From: Candidatus Stahliibacteriota bacterium
GTDB taxonomy: Bacteria; Hydrothermota; Tepidihabitantia; SM23-42
Reading direction: 5' to 3'
Assembly: GCA_030670605.1 (NCBI GenBank)
Contig: DAOVBK010000084.1
Coordinates: 1-6,919, forward strand
DNA length: 6,919 nucleotides
The notes beneath the pieces were generated by a model. The model saw only the letters and a list, made by a program, of their open reading frames with translations. It did no database searches and was not told where the DNA came from. Both the position numbers and the translations under genes were made by a program. Of this stretch, positions 1 through 6,394 are shown in pieces (within the stretch, counting starts at the first letter, position 1; each line of letters begins with the position of its first letter).

Positions 1-951
1 GATGTTGTCGCCCGACTGGAGGAGGGCGAAGATTTTCTTATGGTAGCTCAGGAGGTGTCAGATGATTCAGTCGTTGTGCGGGAATTTGAGGGCGAAACAG
101 GGCTGCAACCGTACCTCATGGAGGTGTACAAAGGATTGAAGGATGGTGAGGTCTCAGATATGATTCAAGGACCGCACGGCTACGAACTCATTATGCGCGT
201 AAGCCGGGGGAAGATATACCACATGAAAAAAGACATTGATGTATCGCGCACTACCTTGGGTGACATATACGAAAAGGTTATGGCGTTCAAGGAGGCTGCT
301 CAGGACATTGGATTTGATTCTGCCGCCATCGAGCTCGACCTTCAGGTTCGCACGACGTACCCGTTGCGAACTGACAAAATAACATTTCCTGTACGTGATA
401 CAGATGGGTTGGCTGCTTTCTTAAAGAAAGCAAAGTCAGAAGACATCGGTGGTCCGTTTGGCAGCATGGGTGGTTTCTATCTATTTGCTCTTGATTCTGT
501 CATTCCTGCCATGCAGCCCGCGTTTGAGGAGATTGTTCCGCAGATAGAAGCAATGATGGACAGGGATTTTGTCATGGAAAAGACCGATAGCATCATCCAT
601 GAATACTACGATCATCTCATATCAGGTGCTACCATGGAGGACATTGCACGTGACGACTCACTGATTATGTATTCTCCCAACACGGACGCCACGCTGGACG
701 AGATGCGGATGTCCATGGGCGATGATTTTGCCGGTGCGGTTGCTCGATTGGAGCCAGGTCAGCTGTCAACTCCGCTCGTTGGCGAATGGGCTGCATACAT
801 CATCCGGTGTGATGCGAAGAGGTCTGTTCCCTTTGATTCGAGTATGATCCCGGCACTTCAGTTGAAACGGCAGTTCCGTGTCCAGCAATTGACCATGGAT
901 ATTTTCGAACCAGAGGAGCTGGAGGACAAACGAGACGTGTTCTTTGAGTAG
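1..951 (+). CDS. Parvulin-type peptidyl-prolyl cis-trans isomerase, SurA/PpiD-like (5'-truncated)
   Basis: The reading frame is open from the first base of the window to a TAG stop, giving 316 residues; the true start lies upstream, so the Met at base 40 is internal. Residues 1-68 look like the C-terminal half of a parvulin (PpiC) domain: an A-x-x-G-E-D-F helix, then LKDGEVSDMIQGPHGYELIM, which matches the family pattern of a buried helix followed by 'G-x-x-S-x-x-[IV]-x-[GT]-x-x-G-[YH]'. After a helical linker, residues 212-273 resemble a second, degenerate parvulin-like unit (MEDIARDDS ... LEPGQLSTPLVGEWAAYIIR). Two such units with long linkers fit SurA/PpiD-like periplasmic folding factors, which chaperone outer-membrane proteins. 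Signal peptide and N-terminal chaperone domain cannot be judged because they are off-window. The gene converges on lptD with no spacer, and LptD is a known client type for SurA. Family assignment is fairly sure; orthology to surA versus ppiD/prsA is open. Confidence 0.85.
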   Translation, partial: DVVARLEEGEDFLMVAQEVSDDSVVVREFEGETGLQPYLMEVYKGLKDGEVSDMIQGPHGYELIMRVSRGKIYHMKKDIDVSRTTLGDIYEKVMAFKEAAQDIGFDSAAIELDLQVRTTYPLRTDKITFPVRDTDGLAAFLKKAKSEDIGGPFGSMGGFYLFALDSVIPAMQPAFEEIVPQIEAMMDRDFVMEKTDSIIHEYYDHLISGATMEDIARDDSLIMYSPNTDATLDEMRMSMGDDFAGAVARLEPGQLSTPLVGEWAAYIIRCDAKRSVPFDSSMIPALQLKRQFRVQQLTMDIFEPEELEDKRDVFFE

Positions 952-965
952 TTAATCAAGCACGT
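935..965. other. Imperfect hairpin across the convergent stop codons
   Basis: ACGTG (935-939) can pair with CACGT (961-965), and TTTGA (943-947) with TCAAG (956-960, one G-T pair), leaving a 3-nt bulge and an 8-nt loop that holds both stop codons. It could slow polymerase or protect the 3' ends of both convergent transcripts. It has no T-run on either side and is not GC-rich, so it is not a standard intrinsic terminator. Confidence 0.2.
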
Positions 966-2994
966 ATCCGAAAAGACCCTTACCCACTGAAACATCAGGA
1001 ATTGTCTTGATCCTGACTTTAAAATCATAGCGCCAGGAATCACCCAGTTGATTGAATGTAAAGAGTGCTTCCCAGCAGCGGAGGTTCCGGTTCAGGCTGA
1101 AGCTATAGTCGATGAGTCTTTTTTCCTGCCAATCATACCGCGCAGCATAGGATACCGTCCAGTTATTCGTTGGCTGCATAGAACCACGGAACCAGATCTG
1201 ATATGTTCCGCCGCGTGTGTAGCTCTGATTGAGATTGATAGAGAAAACCTCAGTGCTCAGAACCGTCGAATTAGTGAGTACGTACGTGTACTCTCGTGTG
1301 TATGGGTTGATCGTGCCTCTCAGCTGATTTGAGAATCCTGTTAACGGCGGTGGAAGGGGATTGTATGGTAGTTCAACGGTGTAACCTATTGTCGCGAACG
1401 AATCAGTCATGAAATTGTAACTGCTACTCAGATTAATTTGTGCAATAGTGCTTTTATTCCTTTCTTCGCCGATTTTGGCTTCGAACACTTGATTAAGTCC
1501 GAAACCGATGCTGTTACGCTGTGAAAAGGATGGTATGCCCCGGACTGATGGGAATCTGCTGAAGTCGAAGTCCGGTGTGTAGGAATACGTAAGCTGTGGT
1601 GAAACTTTGTGGAGTATTCCATGCATACCGAATAGGTCCACATCAAATACCCGGTAGAGATTCGTGCTCGCACCAATGCCGAACGAGTACCCGAACCGCG
1701 CTGGCCGTGCATTGCCTGCGGTATCTTCATCAAAAACGGCAATGTCGAATTCCGATCGTGGTGATAGTGTGATCACACCGAGGATAGTTTGCTGTAGTGA
1801 GGGTGCGGTATGAAGATTTGCACCACTGACGACACGTGTGCCCTGGGGCGTGACCGTACGTTCGCGGTTAATGTGGCCGGTGAGACTGTAGCTGACCGTC
1901 GAAAAAAGCATCTTCGAAGGCGACGCAATGGTGTACATCGGAAAGCGCTCATCTATTGTCGTTGTTGTATCTTTGAACTTCTCCCGTTTCTCAAATGAAA
2001 GATTGTTCTTATACCCAAGGATGTTTTTGCTGATGGTTGCCTGTGACGTTATCTCGGTCTCAAGCCAGAGCGCTGTTGTCTCCGCATAGTCCTGCTGGTA
2101 CGTATTGTCACTAACGTACTTGATGTCAAAGTTGAAGCTTGAACCAAAGAGGAAGTAATCGGACGCGTTTCGTGCCTGTATGCTATATCGCTCCTTATTA
2201 GCGGTTTGGTCATTTATGTATGACCCGTAGATTGTTCCTTTTGAGAATGGTTCAAAGTTCCAGACACCCTCCACACGGGGCATAATTCCTTGCTTTTCGA
2301 GTACATCGACCTGCAGTGTTGCATCAACGTAGTCAGAGATCACGAGATAGTATGCTAATCCCCTTATGTAATTTCCATGCTCACGGCTGTTACCGAGGCG
2401 AAACGGCAGCAGTCCTGATTTCCGTTTCTTGGCTATCGGGATGAACCAAAACGGCGCTGCAGCAACCGGGAAGTCGTGGATATAGAGCACGATTGGACGC
2501 GCGATTACCATATTACCAACATAGACTTTCATTCGTGGCGAATAAAAATAGTAGTAATGCGGGGGAGGTTCATCGCACGACGTATACTTGCCATGATAGG
2601 CATTGATGGTGTTTTCATCAACCCAGTAGATTTCCTTTCCTTCAAGCCACCCGTGACCGAGTTTTGTCCGACCGTTATGCATCACCGCCTTTTTCGTATT
2701 GAGATTGTAGCGAAGGTAGTCACCTTTTATCGAATCATCCTTCTGTCGTAGATCACACTCGCCGAACGCCTCGAGGTGATGGGTTTCGATATGATAGTAC
2801 GCGCTATCACTGAGCAGCGTTATGTCTCTGTACGTGATGAATGCAGAGTCATGTAGTACGATGAGTGATTTCCTGAGATCGTAGGTGACTCGTTTAGCGC
2901 TGTAGTGCACGATATCCAAGGAGTCAATGAGTGTATCTTGCGGTGGTGTTATTCCCTGACCCTGTGACAGGATGAAAATGATGAGGAGGGTCAT
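952..2994 (-). CDS. lptD: LPS-assembly protein LptD / OstA-like outer-membrane beta-barrel
   Basis: 680 residues, somewhat shorter than E. coli LptD (784). Known role of the family: the outer-membrane barrel of the Lpt bridge, which inserts lipopolysaccharide into the outer leaflet. Residues 1-14 form a short hydrophobic export signal (MTLLIIFILSQGQG). Residues ~25-140 show OstA/LptA-like beta repeats (for example VTYDLRKSLIVLHDSAFITY, then AFGECDLRQKDDSIKGDYL). A diagnostic junction follows, YTSCDEPPPHYYYFYSPRMK, then IHDFPVAAAPFWFIPIAKKR and SGLLPFRLG. The rest is alternating aromatic/polar beta strands typical of the barrel. Cysteines occur only at 80, 140 and 640; C140 (TSC) and C640 (RCWE) sit where E. 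coli has C173 and C724/C725, so the disulfide between periplasmic domain and barrel could form. The ATG overlaps the TGA of the upstream ATPase gene as ATGA, with no clear Shine-Dalgarno, so coupled initiation is likely. An in-frame stop eight codons upstream rules out a longer start. Confidence 0.88.
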   Translation of the reverse strand: MTLLIIFILSQGQGITPPQDTLIDSLDIVHYSAKRVTYDLRKSLIVLHDSAFITYRDITLLSDSAYYHIETHHLEAFGECDLRQKDDSIKGDYLRYNLNTKKAVMHNGRTKLGHGWLEGKEIYWVDENTINAYHGKYTSCDEPPPHYYYFYSPRMKVYVGNMVIARPIVLYIHDFPVAAAPFWFIPIAKKRKSGLLPFRLGNSREHGNYIRGLAYYLVISDYVDATLQVDVLEKQGIMPRVEGVWNFEPFSKGTIYGSYINDQTANKERYSIQARNASDYFLFGSSFNFDIKYVSDNTYQQDYAETTALWLETEITSQATISKNILGYKNNLSFEKREKFKDTTTTIDERFPMYTIASPSKMLFSTVSYSLTGHINRERTVTPQGTRVVSGANLHTAPSLQQTILGVITLSPRSEFDIAVFDEDTAGNARPARFGYSFGIGASTNLYRVFDVDLFGMHGILHKVSPQLTYSYTPDFDFSRFPSVRGIPSFSQRNSIGFGLNQVFEAKIGEERNKSTIAQINLSSSYNFMTDSFATIGYTVELPYNPLPPPLTGFSNQLRGTINPYTREYTYVLTNSTVLSTEVFSINLNQSYTRGGTYQIWFRGSMQPTNNWTVSYAARYDWQEKRLIDYSFSLNRNLRCWEALFTFNQLGDSWRYDFKVRIKTIPDVSVGKGLFGYVLD
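2991..2994 (-). promoter_or_regulatory. ATGA stop/start overlap coupling the ATPase gene to lptD
   Basis: The TGA of the ATPase gene (2991-2993) and the ATG of lptD (2992-2994) share bases as ATGA on the minus strand. The bases just before it (ATATCCTGAACGC) hold no recognisable Shine-Dalgarno sequence. Initiation of lptD therefore probably depends on ribosomes terminating on the ATPase gene (inference). Confidence 0.7.
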
Positions 2995-4772
2995 GCGTTC
3001 AGGATATCTTTGTAACTATCTAAAACGAATTTGTAGTATTTTAATGCCCTGTCTTCATCTCCGAGGGCACGGTACACATCTGCCAAACCTTCATTGAGAG
3101 CGACTAATGTTTCCAGACTAGCAACCTCTTTGTGATGCTGGCACAGATCAAGTGCTTGATTGTAGTAATGAATACCAGACTCATAACCGCCCTTCTTGAT
3201 CGCCAGCTCTGCCGAACTTTTGAGGAAGTCGAGTGCTTTTCTATGATTTTCTGCACGGATGTAGTGGAATGCCGCGCGTTCTTCAAATCCATCGAGGCGA
3301 CGGTAGTAGTCAGCAAGTCTCTCATGGCGGGTCTTCTTATCGGGTATCAGATTGTATATTTCGCCGTGAAGAAGTGGTGAGGTAAACATGTGAATGTTGA
3401 AATGTCTTCTTAGGTACTCGTGTTTTACGAAATAGTCGAGCAGCGGTACGTGCTCGCTCTCTATAGGCAGGTCGTCAACCCTGAGTTCTACGCCGGCAAT
3501 GACGAGGTCAAAAAGGAATTTCTTTTTTTCCTCGTCGAGAAGTTCTATCCTCCGTTTGATAATCGTCGTGATGTCGTGAAATGGTAGGCTGAATTCAGAT
3601 ACGGTCGAGTCTCCTTTGTACTGATTGTAGAGAAAGTTCATACGTTCTTCCCGGTACAGTGCGAGATATTGAAGAACGTGAAATGGCGTTGTTGGTGTGA
3701 GCGCTAAGTGGTCACCAGTTGCTTGCTCGATCAGGTTCTCCAGTTGTTTTTTCTCGATGTGCCGTAGCTCGATTTCTTTCAGTCCTGATATGTTGATCTT
3801 CGGCATTGTTGACGAGAAGATAAAGCAGACGTTCTCTTCTGCGAGTTTTTCTGTCAGCCGCTGGACGAAGTTGAACGAGGACGCATCCATATTTTCAGCA
3901 TCTTCGATGACAATAACAACAGGTGTGTTCCATGAGACACGTTTGACCACATCAGCAACGCTATCAGTAATAATATCTACCTTTATTTTGAGCTCAAGTT
4001 TCTCCAGAATTGACTCTTCCTCGGATAACCCCAGGAAGTCAAGAATGGCAAGATATGAAGTCCCGATGTCCTTTATGCCAAGGTCTTTCAGTTTCCTTTT
4101 TATTGTCTCCTGCTTTTCTTCAATGCTTTCGATACCATACACACCGAGTATTTGTGTAACAATGTCGGTGATCGGCTTTAAGGCTGTGCCGATGCTGTAT
4201 GACGGGCAGAATGTTCTGACCGACTCTTTTTCCTGCCACTCGGCGAGTGCCTGGTCGAGTAATGTTGTTTTGCCAATTCCCAGATTACCGTATACGAGGA
4301 TTGCATTGGCAACTCTGAGTAGGTTGTTGAGCGATTCGATCTCGTTTCTCCTGTAGACGACAAACTCAGTCCGTTTCTGTTCAGGATAGCGCAGTTCACC
4401 ACGTGGGCTATCTACTCGATAGACGAGGATTTGACTGGTCATACCCTCTATCGACAGCATACCGAGCGATGTGATGTCATAGGCGTCGAGTATTTCTTTC
4501 TGTATTTCTTCAGATACAAGTATCTCACCGAACTTGGCGATTTTAGAGAGGCCTTTTGAAAGACCGTGGTATTGTGAGAATCCAAATCTCGTTTCGGGAT
4601 AGTTTTCTTTCATTTTCACAAGACATGCTACAATATCGACGTTCTCACACTCTGCCGTTATCAGATCTTTTTCTGTTTGACTGATGTTGCATGAAAATCG
4701 TTCGAGTGTATCTGTGATGTCGTAGAATTTTTCCGGTGGTAGACTACGGACGAAAATGCTTAGGTGTGCCAT
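2991..4772 (-). CDS. Degenerate cyclase-like domain + AAA_16/STAND-type ATPase + TPR-like protein
   Basis: 593 residues, with no signal peptide or membrane segment, so cytoplasmic. Residues 1-120 end in FGEILVSEEI ... SLGMLSIEGMTSQILVYRV, which closely follows the tail of class III adenylate/guanylate cyclase domains ('GE-[IV]-LVSEATY ... DLG-x-x-x-LKG-x-x-x-P-[VI]-x-VYRV'). The front is much shorter than a normal cyclase domain and lacks the metal-binding Asp motifs, so it is probably inactive. Residues ~137-360 form a P-loop NTPase: Walker A GNLGIGKTT at 162-170 (K168) and Walker B VVIVIEDAENMD at 285-296 (E290, D291). TPFHVLQYL at 362-370 fits the family's 'G-N-P-F-x-[LI]-x-x-L' segment. 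Residues ~495-590 are TPR-like helical pairs (ENHRKALDFLKSSAELA; GLADVYRALGDEDRALKYY). This order matches signalling ATPases that follow cyclase domains in many bacteria. No C-terminal helix-turn-helix is visible, so it is not MalT/LuxR-like. It begins 2 nt after cdd and overlaps lptD. Its substrate and partner are unknown. Confidence 0.85.
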   Translation of the reverse strand: MAHLSIFVRSLPPEKFYDITDTLERFSCNISQTEKDLITAECENVDIVACLVKMKENYPETRFGFSQYHGLSKGLSKIAKFGEILVSEEIQKEILDAYDITSLGMLSIEGMTSQILVYRVDSPRGELRYPEQKRTEFVVYRRNEIESLNNLLRVANAILVYGNLGIGKTTLLDQALAEWQEKESVRTFCPSYSIGTALKPITDIVTQILGVYGIESIEEKQETIKRKLKDLGIKDIGTSYLAILDFLGLSEEESILEKLELKIKVDIITDSVADVVKRVSWNTPVVIVIEDAENMDASSFNFVQRLTEKLAEENVCFIFSSTMPKINISGLKEIELRHIEKKQLENLIEQATGDHLALTPTTPFHVLQYLALYREERMNFLYNQYKGDSTVSEFSLPFHDITTIIKRRIELLDEEKKKFLFDLVIAGVELRVDDLPIESEHVPLLDYFVKHEYLRRHFNIHMFTSPLLHGEIYNLIPDKKTRHERLADYYRRLDGFEERAAFHYIRAENHRKALDFLKSSAELAIKKGGYESGIHYYNQALDLCQHHKEVASLETLVALNEGLADVYRALGDEDRALKYYKFVLDSYKDILNA

Positions 4773-4774
4773 CC

Positions 4775-5185
4775 TTACTCCTGCGATAATCGAAACGGCT
4801 GTGGCATTAAAACATTCAGTGGGTAGAATCTGAATTCTTCGCGCTTGTTCATTGAAGCAATGACGAGGTCAGGTGCAAACTCACTCAGTACCTGGAGACA
4901 GGCGCCACACGGTGTGATGAAATTAACCTGTGGGGAATATACAAGCAGGAGACGGAAATCGCGGACGCCTTCGGAAACTGCTTTGAAGAGTGCTGTTCGT
5001 TCAGCACACATGCTCAAGGAGTAGGAGCTGTTCTCCACGTTTGCTCCCGTGAATATTTTTCGTCCACCACAGTACAGGCCTGCACCGACACTTATTTTGG
5101 AATACGGTGCATATGCCATCGTGTGAGCATGCCTGACTGCATTGATCAATCGTTTTGAAAGATGCTTATGCCGTGAGGCAGTCAA
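4775..5185 (-). CDS. cdd: Cytidine deaminase, zinc-dependent, short tetrameric type
   Basis: Hydrolytic deamination of cytidine/deoxycytidine to uridine/deoxyuridine in cytosolic pyrimidine salvage. With the TTG start at 5185 the protein has 136 residues, close to the usual ~130 of the homotetrameric class. Visible motifs: AYAPYSKISVGAGL at 24-37 (nucleoside-binding entry), NVEN at 49-52, CAE at 60-62 (zinc ligand C60, proton-shuttling E62) and PCGAC at 92-96 (zinc ligands C93, C96), giving the three-Cys zinc site of the short type. The ending LNVLMPQPF is the usual C-terminal pattern. Start choice: the frame is open further upstream to an ATG at 5254, but that would overlap deoB by 89 nt and add a non-homologous extension. 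TTG at 5185 has GGGGAGGA 5 nt upstream. A second TTG at 5149 lacks a ribosome site. The gene overlaps the deoB end by 20 nt, which fits joint expression of two salvage enzymes. Confidence 0.93.
   Translation of the reverse strand: MTASRHKHLSKRLINAVRHAHTMAYAPYSKISVGAGLYCGGRKIFTGANVENSSYSLSMCAERTALFKAVSEGVRDFRLLLVYSPQVNFITPCGACLQVLSEFAPDLVIASMNKREEFRFYPLNVLMPQPFRLSQE
4778..4782 (-). promoter_or_regulatory. Shine-Dalgarno of the ATPase gene, inside the end of cdd
   Basis: AGGAG on the minus strand lies 5 nt upstream of the ATG at 4772. It is made from the last two sense codons of cdd (CAG GAG), just before its TAA stop. This supports the chosen ATPase start and ties its translation to that of cdd. 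Confidence 0.8.
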
Positions 5186-6332
5186 AGAAATCCTCCCCGT
5201 GTTTGATACCATTGATATTAAAGTACTTGCCAATCGTCTTCGCAACATCAGCAAAAGATGTTCTCACGCCAAGGTCTTTACCAGTGCATTGCGGAGCATA
5301 AGCAAGGATTGGAACGTATTCACGTGAATGGTCAGTTGATGGTGTTGTTGGGTCATTGCCATGGTCAGCCGTAATGAAGAGAACATCACTGTTTTTGAGT
5401 GCATTCATGATCCTGCCAATTCCTTCATCTATTTCGATGAGACCATTCTTGAAACCTTCAATATCATTGCGATGACCCCAGTCCATATCAAGCTGAACGA
5501 AATTTGCGACGATGAGGCCCTGGACCGTATCACGGAGCGCCGTGAGCACAAGGTCAACGCATTCACGGTCATTGACTGAGTGATATGTACGTGTGTAGCC
5601 ACGGTGCCCGACAAGGTCATCAATTTTGCCAATGGCTATGACATCGAAACCAGCTGCTTTGACACAATCGAGGAGCGTCGGTTCGGGTGGGCACAAAGAG
5701 AAATCACGCCGGTCTTTTGTACGATAGAAATGAGGAGATTTTCCTGAAAATGGTCGGGCAATTACCCGTGCGACTGCATGTTCTCCTACCAGCAGAGCAC
5801 GCGCGGTCTCGCAGAACGAATAGAGTTCTTCAAGGCCGAAAACCTCAGTGTGACACGCAATCTGAAAAACACTGTCAGCCGAGGTGTAGACAATCGGTTT
5901 TTTTGTTTTGATATGTTCATCGCCGAGTTTCTTAATGATTTCTGTCCCCGATGCAGGAATGTTGCCGAGCACGGTGTGTCCGATCCGAGATTCAAAGGCT
6001 GCGATGATCTGTGGTGGAAAGCCATGAGGATACGTTGGAAATGGTTTTTTCGTGATGAGCCCAAAAAGCTCCCAATGGCCTGATGTTGAATCCTTGCCTG
6101 CTGACTGTTCCGCCATTTTGCCAAAGCAGGCGCGGGGACTGTTCACTCTTGGGACACCATCGATTGCACTGATGTTCCCCAAACCAAGCCTTTGGAGCAC
6201 TGGTAGGGCTAAGCCACCGCATGCACGGGCGAGATTGCCCAATGTATTGCTGCCTTTATCACCGTACTGCTCAGCATCGGGAAGCTCGCCAATGCCTACA
6301 CCATCGAGCACAAGCACAACTGCGCGCTTCAT
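5166..6332 (-). CDS. deoB: Phosphopentomutase
   Basis: Interconverts (deoxy)ribose 1-phosphate and 5-phosphate, linking nucleoside phosphorolysis to sugar metabolism; a cytosolic, Mn-dependent member of the alkaline phosphatase superfamily. 388 residues, the normal bacterial DeoB length, and collinear with it throughout. Recognisable stretches: VLVLDGVGIGELPDAE at 6-21 (metal ligand D10), GKDSTSGHWE at 79-88, NIPASGTEI at 124-132, YTSADSVFQIACHTE at 149-163 (D153), VIARPF at 190-195, IAIGKI at 232-237, the metal site D282/H287, TADHGNDP at 321-328 (D323, H324) and TDHSREYVP at 333-341 (H335). All six expected metal ligands are present. Oddity: the position of the phosphorylated Thr (T85 in the Bacillus cereus enzyme, K-D-T) is Ser82 here. 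No Shine-Dalgarno precedes the ATG, which fits the leaderless promoter proposed upstream. First gene of the deoB-cdd-ATPase-lptD run. Confidence 0.96.
   Translation of the reverse strand: MKRAVVLVLDGVGIGELPDAEQYGDKGSNTLGNLARACGGLALPVLQRLGLGNISAIDGVPRVNSPRACFGKMAEQSAGKDSTSGHWELFGLITKKPFPTYPHGFPPQIIAAFESRIGHTVLGNIPASGTEIIKKLGDEHIKTKKPIVYTSADSVFQIACHTEVFGLEELYSFCETARALLVGEHAVARVIARPFSGKSPHFYRTKDRRDFSLCPPEPTLLDCVKAAGFDVIAIGKIDDLVGHRGYTRTYHSVNDRECVDLVLTALRDTVQGLIVANFVQLDMDWGHRNDIEGFKNGLIEIDEGIGRIMNALKNSDVLFITADHGNDPTTPSTDHSREYVPILAYAPQCTGKDLGVRTSFADVAKTIGKYFNINGIKHGEDFFDCLTA
5191..5198 (-). promoter_or_regulatory. Strong Shine-Dalgarno deciding the TTG start of cdd
   Basis: GGGGAGGA on the minus strand is followed by TTTCT (5 nt) and TTG at 5185-5183. 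It lies inside the 3' end of deoB, 22 nt or more before its stop codon. It is the best ribosome site in this operon and selects the TTG start that gives a normal-length cytidine deaminase. Confidence 0.7.
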
Positions 6333-6339
6333 CGCAAAA

Positions 6340-6367
6340 AGTATATATATATCTCAATCCTTGTAAA
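6340..6367 (-). promoter_or_regulatory. Sigma70-like promoter for the deoB operon, probably leaderless
   Basis: On the minus strand TTTACA (6367-6362) and TATACT (6345-6340) are separated by 16 nt; each differs from the consensus box at one position. Only 7 nt (TTTTGCG) lie between the -10 box and the deoB ATG, so transcription should start at or within a few bases of the initiation codon. The absence of a Shine-Dalgarno there agrees. The spacer contains a (TA)5 run at 6342-6351. This lies in the only intergenic gap of the window. Boxes are seen; activity is inferred. Confidence 0.55.
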
Positions 6368-6374
6368 GATACAA
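6361..6374. repeat. Small inverted repeat over the -35 box (possible operator)
   Basis: TTGTA-N4-TACAA on either strand, covering the -35 hexamer of the putative deoB promoter. A repressor site there would block transcription, and nucleoside-salvage operons are often repressor-controlled. However, arms of 5 bp in AT-rich DNA can easily arise by chance, and no regulator is encoded in the window. Confidence 0.2.
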
Positions 6375-6394
6375 TGGAAAACGGTTGCGTCGTT

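Noticed and set aside
1048..1742. Frames inside lptD: 1048-1332 on plus and 1428-1742 on minus
   Set aside because: Both are shadows of the beta-barrel coding sequence, with no ribosome site or protein-family resemblance.
3697..4356. 219-codon plus-strand frame opposite the ATPase gene
   Set aside because: Its Ser/Phe-rich composition is the mirror image of the Lys/Glu/Asp-rich ATPase codons; it shows no recognisable motif, and the minus-strand frame has clear Walker A and B motifs.
4775..5254. 159-residue version of cytidine deaminase starting at ATG 5254
   Set aside because: The extension lies inside deoB, has no matching family sequence, and a well-placed Shine-Dalgarno favours TTG at 5185.
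5786..6366. Several 70-110 codon frames on both strands inside deoB
   Set aside because: deoB is intact with all its motifs in one frame; these have low-complexity or Arg/Ser-rich composition expected from out-of-frame reading.
6333..6394. Intrinsic terminator between the TPR gene and deoB
   Set aside because: No GC-rich stem followed by a T-run is visible; the only inverted repeat is a 5-bp AT-rich one that fits an operator-like site better.
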